From: Conoideocrella luteorostrata
Lineage: Eukaryota > Ascomycota > Sordariomycetes > Hypocreales > Clavicipitaceae
DNA length: 64,000 bases
Direction: 5' to 3'
NCBI GenBank assembly: GCA_032433595.1
Contig: JASWJB010000009.1
Location: forward strand, 186,001-250,000
The position numbers and the translations under genes are program-made. Shown here piece after piece: positions 59,301-64,000 of the stretch. Under the pieces are notes generated by a model. It had not been told where the DNA came from, searched no databases, and was given only the letters and a program-made list of their open reading frames with translations. Numbering within the stretch: the first letter of the stretch is position 1; the number at the start of each line of letters is the position of its first letter.

Positions 59301-59332
59301 TACTCCGTACAGTAGATTGTATGTACGGAGTA
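59301..59332. repeat. Hairpin of two opposed 9-mers, 10-bp arms, 12-nt loop
   Basis: TACTCCGTAC at 59301-59310 and GTACGGAGTA at 59323-59332 are perfect reverse complements. Confidence 0.9.
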
Positions 59333-62300
59333 CTGCACACCCGGATCCCTTCCTCCCCCCCCCCCCCTCTCTCCCCGCCCGTAGTCCCCCCTATCGGATC
59401 TTGGCTTGTGCTGCCCTGCCCCCCAACGCCTGAAGCCGCAGTTCCTCAGAATCCGCCCCAGTCTCTCTCTTATTTAGTGTTGTTGTCGATTAATCCACTG
59501 TTCTATGAGCTGAGTGCTGTGCCTCCTCCACGCTGGACCACCGCATAACTGCATGCTCACTCAAAACTTGCACAGCCACCCTCCGACTTTCCATTTTCAG
59601 TACCAGAGCTGTTGTTAAGCGCCGCACTGCCCTGTTTCAACGAAGAAATAGAAACAACGTAACTGCTATTGAGCGCTTGCTCCTCAAATGGCAATGCGGT
59701 AAGCCTCGACTATTTGTGGCGGAGTCGCGCCAATATCCTGCGTGCTACAATTCGTATCGTAATTCATGCCTCGATCTGTCGTTAAGAATAGATGCAAGTT
59801 TCATGCCTTGAAATAGCTTCTCTTGTTTTGCACCGTAGCCACCGAGTAGTTGCACTGCTTTCAAAACCAGGGTTTCCTTTCGTCCTCTCCACGTGCGCAG
59901 CGTGCGATCAGAGGTGTGACAAATACGCTCGTTGAATCCACCAAACTACAGCGACCTGTGGATTGACGACACTACTAGCTCAGTCCAAGGTTCCAATATG
60001 TACAGAAGCGACGGGGCGACTGAAGAGCTGTCCCTTTTTATTTTTAAAATGCCCGGCCAAAGCAGAGCTTCCGCGGATGTTTCTGAGATAGCATGCACCG
60101 GCAGTTTGTCGCACGTACGCCAGTGCTGCGATGCATAGTTCTCACTCGGCCCTTCTTCGTTGGCATTAAAGGTCTGACATCCAAAGAAGCCCAGCCCTAT
60201 GGACCTTACACCGGGGGCCAAATGGACGGCATTTGTTTCAGGCACATGTCATGGCTTCTGATGATGTAAGTGAAGCTTTGGTGTTATCGTGCCCCGTTTC
60301 CCTCGCCTATTTCGCAGCGTCATTGGCCAAAGCGTTGATGCTACCTCTGCGGCCTTGTCGTGAAATTTTCTCGATTCAAAAGGCCTCTTTCTTTTAATAG
60401 CGCAGCATGCAACATGAATTTATGCCCTTGAAGTTATCATAGAAGGGCATTGTAAGATACCCTCGTTCAAACGCTAGCCTACTGACTCAATCGCCAAATA
60501 CGAGACGCCGTGTTTGGAAGTACAACGAATCAATTTTTTATATCAGTGCTAAAGATCGCCATGCGATGTTACTATTCTAGGCCAAGCTCATGAGCGAACA
60601 ATACAAGGTTCCGTGGCGGTGGATAGTATTACTATAGTAGCGTATGTATGGGTACGTCGAATGCTAAATGGCGAGGCCGTAAAGACACCTAACTTACGTG
60701 GTTTGGTCACTGAACAGTGAAGAAGGATCCTGGGCAACCAGGCGACAGACTGTGATGGCTCGATGCCAGTGGACCCGTAGTAGTAGTAAGTGAATTGAAG
60801 AGCGCTGCACTGACACAGAACGGCTCCCATCGAGAAAGAGCCCCATAGAGCTATCCCCAAAATAGTAGAGTCGTGCGATCGTGCATATCGACTAGTAACA
60901 AAACGGACATGGTTACGTGATGACCACCAGGTGAGCCCAGCTCAAGCTGTCCAGATGCTCGGTGCCAGGTGCCAGGTCCGGCTATCGCTGCATGTCGCGC
61001 TCATGCAATCCACTACTAGTTGCGGATCATTTCTAAGTTTCACCGCGACAAGGCTTCTTCTTCGATGCAGATGCCTACCCTGCCTGCAAATCTCGTTGAT
61101 GCTTTGTCATCCACCACCTTGGTGACACCGTCAATGGGCGGCAGGCAAGGGCAGCCGGGCGTGTCTTGAAGCCGGTTGACCCGCGCCTGCCACACACTTG
61201 TCCAGTCGAAATTCGGGTGACTCTGCTTTGTGCTCCGTACCTGCCGCCGCTTCCAGTAATCTAACGCCCCTATCCATCGAGTTCTCCTGACCCTTCAATC
61301 TGGTTTCTTTTCAGAGCGGAGGATGTACATGTCCCCAAACCAAAACAGGCGGCTTGGCCTCAACTCTCCTCTCTGTTCCTTTCCCTACGCAGCAATTGAT
61401 TGCTCCGTAGTTTTAGTCTCTTTCATGTTCCAAGTAGAGGCCATTGCAAGCTAGCCCTGTTTTCCAAGTGTTACTCTACCGGCGCCGTCATTCAGAGATC
61501 GGTCCCGGCAGGAAGGTTCGCGCCCGGGGTGGTTATGCACAACTAAAGATACTGTAATTACCGGATGGCTCACGGTGCTTTGAAACTTGCGTGAATGTAT
61601 TTAGTCTTCTCCGTGCACCTAAAACTCCGCATTACAACTATAATGTAACCCTAATCCGACGGAGTGACCTATTCTCGAGCGTGCAATCGACCCCGTTGCC
61701 GTCAATTGTCTGAGAGGACAAGCACTCTAAATCATTCACGCCATGGCGTTAGATTAATTGCCGTCCAGACTCTACTTTTAGTGGGTGGCGCGTGCTCATT
61801 GGTAAGTTTACGTATAATGAGGAAGGACTTGGCATGGTCTTAGGCTTGCTGGAAGTTGAATGCCGAGCACTATCGGTGGCGCGCTATGATAGAAGTTGAT
61901 CCATTGAGGAAAAGCATCGGATACTTTTTTACGGCAGCAATCTCGCGCCATCTTTCGGAGACATATTTTCCACTGGAGCTGCTGGCAGTCGTCGTCATCT
62001 TTGCTGGCTCAGCTCCCAGGCACGGAATATGAAATTGTAACATGCAAGCAACAATTCGAGGGCTACCCCGTACTCCGTCCTGTTATGTCCCCCATTGCTA
62101 CATTGAGCATTGGCTGGGCTTGACCTCATCAACAGCCTTTACGTTTCGATAGAAGAGAAGCGGCGAATACAGACCAAAAATTTCTTCCCCCCTGCCTTAC
62201 ACGGTGTAGTCACCCGGTGAGACCAAGTTATGCCATAAGTTTGATGCCGCCCACGACGCCAGATGTTTAATGAGACGAACTCGTGGTGGCAGCTACGAGC

Positions 62301-63437
62301 AGCTAGCTCAAGGGAGTTGTACCCGAGGCAGGATGATGGAGGTGGCAGGCGATGGCCTAGCCAACCATGGTTTGGACGAAATTGGACATGGGGGCCAGAA
62401 AAGACAGGCCGGGGCTGATCGGGAGGTGGGGGGCTCTGGTGGTCCTACAGATCTCAAAGCAGAAACCCGTGAAGACTCATAAAGGTGGGGGTTATTGAGC
62501 GCGGAATCTTGGAGGTAGAGTGGATTAAATTCGTCTACGGCAATCACGTGGCTAAGTACCTGAGGACGAGGACAGGTGGATGTCGGCGCATCGTACTTGC
62601 CTGGCCTTGTACACGTCTGTAACAGAGAGCACCAACTGCCACCGATCCAGTCTCCTCCTGGGGCGTTGTGACACACTCAACACCACGACCTTTTACCGGG
62701 AAATTTCTTGAAAGATTGGCCCAGCTACTGCAATGCAGCTCCAAGTACGTAGGAGGGAGTACTCAAATTAATTATATATCTACTAGCGCGACTCTATTGC
62801 TCATTTCATCTGGACCACGCACCTTCATGGTGAACTCGAAGCGGGCGGACGCCTTCTGGCACAGACAGATCTTCACATTGTTAACCTCTGATATGAACAC
62901 GAAATTTTGTGTCCAGCCTGCAATAAAACTATCGTGTCAGGTGTCAGCTACCCGGCCTCGGTACTTGAGTCAAGTATAGGGCTCTCAAAGCCCCCAAAAA
63001 TCTTCTTCCTAAGTGCTGGTTGGCGCTGACGCAGCACAATCTCATGCCGCCAGCGCCAGCAACGCGACATGGGAAGCACCGATAAGCCATCCTACAATAC
63101 ATCTACCGCTAAGAGTGAGGCTCTTCATGTCTGCCAAACTCAGGCGGCTCGGCGTGCCCGAGCCGGGAAGCAGGGCAAGTCAAGCCAGGAGTTTGCGTTG
63201 TATGTACGGAGTATATGCAGACGAAGTCGAACCAGCCAAAGACGGGAAAAATGCGCGTATGCGAAATGAATCTACCGAGTACCCAGTGAGACACGGACGG
63301 CAGAAAAACCAGCATTGGCTCTGTCGGAAATGAGTGCGGCAGGCGTGTCACTCAGAGAAGACTCCCAATCGGTAGGGCTGAGCGGGAGGCATGCCAGGGC
63401 CCCTGACTGTCCATGTCTATTCGTCAGATATTGCACG

Positions 63438-63478
63438 GAGTACGGAGTACTGACCACTACAATAAGTACTCCGTACTC
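63438..63478. repeat. Hairpin of two opposed 9-mers, 14-bp arms, 13-nt loop
   Basis: GAGTACGGAGTACT at 63438-63451 pairs perfectly with AGTACTCCGTACTC at 63465-63478. A degenerate CACGGAG half-copy lies directly before the first arm. Confidence 0.9.
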
Positions 63479-63780
63479 TGCGACTTGCACTTGTCTCCAA
63501 CACTAGGCTTGTGGAGCGGAACGATGGCAGTGGCGTGGCAGATGGGATAGACGCAATAGCTCATGGTTGCTCCCGCTCATGAGGGTCTCGGGCCGGAGAA
63601 CTGGCTGTCGCGTCGATTGCTGATTGGCCGCGTCGCAAGTCTGTTCATTACGGTTTTCCATCAAATGCTTAAGTCCGAACACCCATCGAATCCCGTTGCT
63701 CAGGGCTCAGTACTCCGTAGATTGACGTTGCATCGCGCCATGCTGGGGTGACTGGGTGACTGGGAAGCAGAATAACTCGG

Positions 63781-63796
63781 TACGGAGTACGGAGTA
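63781..63796. repeat. Two overlapping direct 9-mers
   Basis: TACGGAGTACGGAGTA, copies at 63781 and 63788 sharing two bases. Another copy in the opposite orientation is 70 bp upstream at 63711, and a degenerate one ends the window near 63988. Confidence 0.9.
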
Positions 63797-64000
63797 CAGC
63801 CCATCACAATCTCCAAACTGAAGTACGAGCCGGATGTTAAGCCAGTGATGCGGAGCGCTGAACGAAAATATGCTGCAATGGAACACAAGCCACCGCTATT
63901 TCACTTGGGGAGGATTGGAACTTGCATCAATATCTCATCCGAGCGGTGTTAACCTCATGCTATTGTATGCTTTTACAGAGCTCTGTAGTACGGAGTGCTC

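Larger units (their letters stand above)
56225..64000. other. 7.8-kb gene-empty region to window end
   Basis: No gene could be supported on either strand. The left part is the bZIP promoter. It holds nine exact dispersed 9-mers (56985, 59301, 59324, 63206, 63441, 63467, 63711, 63781, 63788), several of them paired into hairpins, small GCAGGGCAGA and CTCGCATCCAT-like repeats (about 57152-57176 and 58448-58490), and a C-run near 59357-59368. Every ORF is below about 125 codons and unrecognised. Confidence 0.6.

Overview
The window reads as nuclear DNA of a filamentous ascomycete. Almost every confident gene has short (about 50-120 bp) GT-AG introns, and the proteins match Pezizomycotina families. 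The dispersed TACGGAGTA motif and the overall protein style suggest Hypocreales, perhaps Clavicipitaceae, but I cannot prove genus from the sequence alone. There is no phage, CRISPR, rRNA or intact transposon. Gene models below were spliced by hand from reading frame and splice signals, so exon edges are inferences unless protein motifs run across the junction. Layout: (1) 1-9.4 kb holds the 3' end of MMS2 (ubiquitin E2 variant), a large disordered orphan protein, and a flavoprotein/F-box-like/ankyrin-like fusion protein. (2) 10.7-21.5 kb holds PRPP synthetase, MON2, TRM7 and a GNAT acetyltransferase. (3) 21.5-27.4 kb is gene-poor and carries a dead SRPK-like kinase. (4) 27.4-49.4 kb is a dense housekeeping block: cpc1 (bZIP regulator of amino-acid synthesis) with upstream ORFs, a CCDC174 homologue, homoserine dehydrogenase, TRM8, MDM1, an SR/RRM protein, PEX11, fructose-1,6-bisphosphatase, a DUF1295 membrane protein and a CIA30-family protein. 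(5) 49.4-64 kb is almost empty, with a single bZIP gene at 55.2-56.2 kb, but is dense in TACGGAGTA/TACTCCGTA motifs and simple repeats. How the genes relate: there is no biosynthetic cluster or operon. Loose themes are tRNA modification (TRM7 and TRM8), general amino-acid control and its likely targets (cpc1, homoserine dehydrogenase, PRPP synthetase, with a TGACTCA site upstream of cpc1 and of PRPP synthetase), Golgi/ER membrane traffic (MON2, MDM1), and gluconeogenic/peroxisomal carbon use (FBP1 and PEX11 transcribed divergently). Main items of interest: 29 exact copies of a 9-bp motif, all outside exons and some forming hairpins; a flavoprotein-fold protein whose phosphopantothenoylcysteine-decarboxylase catalytic residues are replaced, fused to ankyrin-like repeats; a cpc1 leader in which one AUG is either a two-codon uORF or, if spliced, the main start; a 6-nt microexon in the SR gene; and hidden terminal exons in MDM1 and the bZIP gene.
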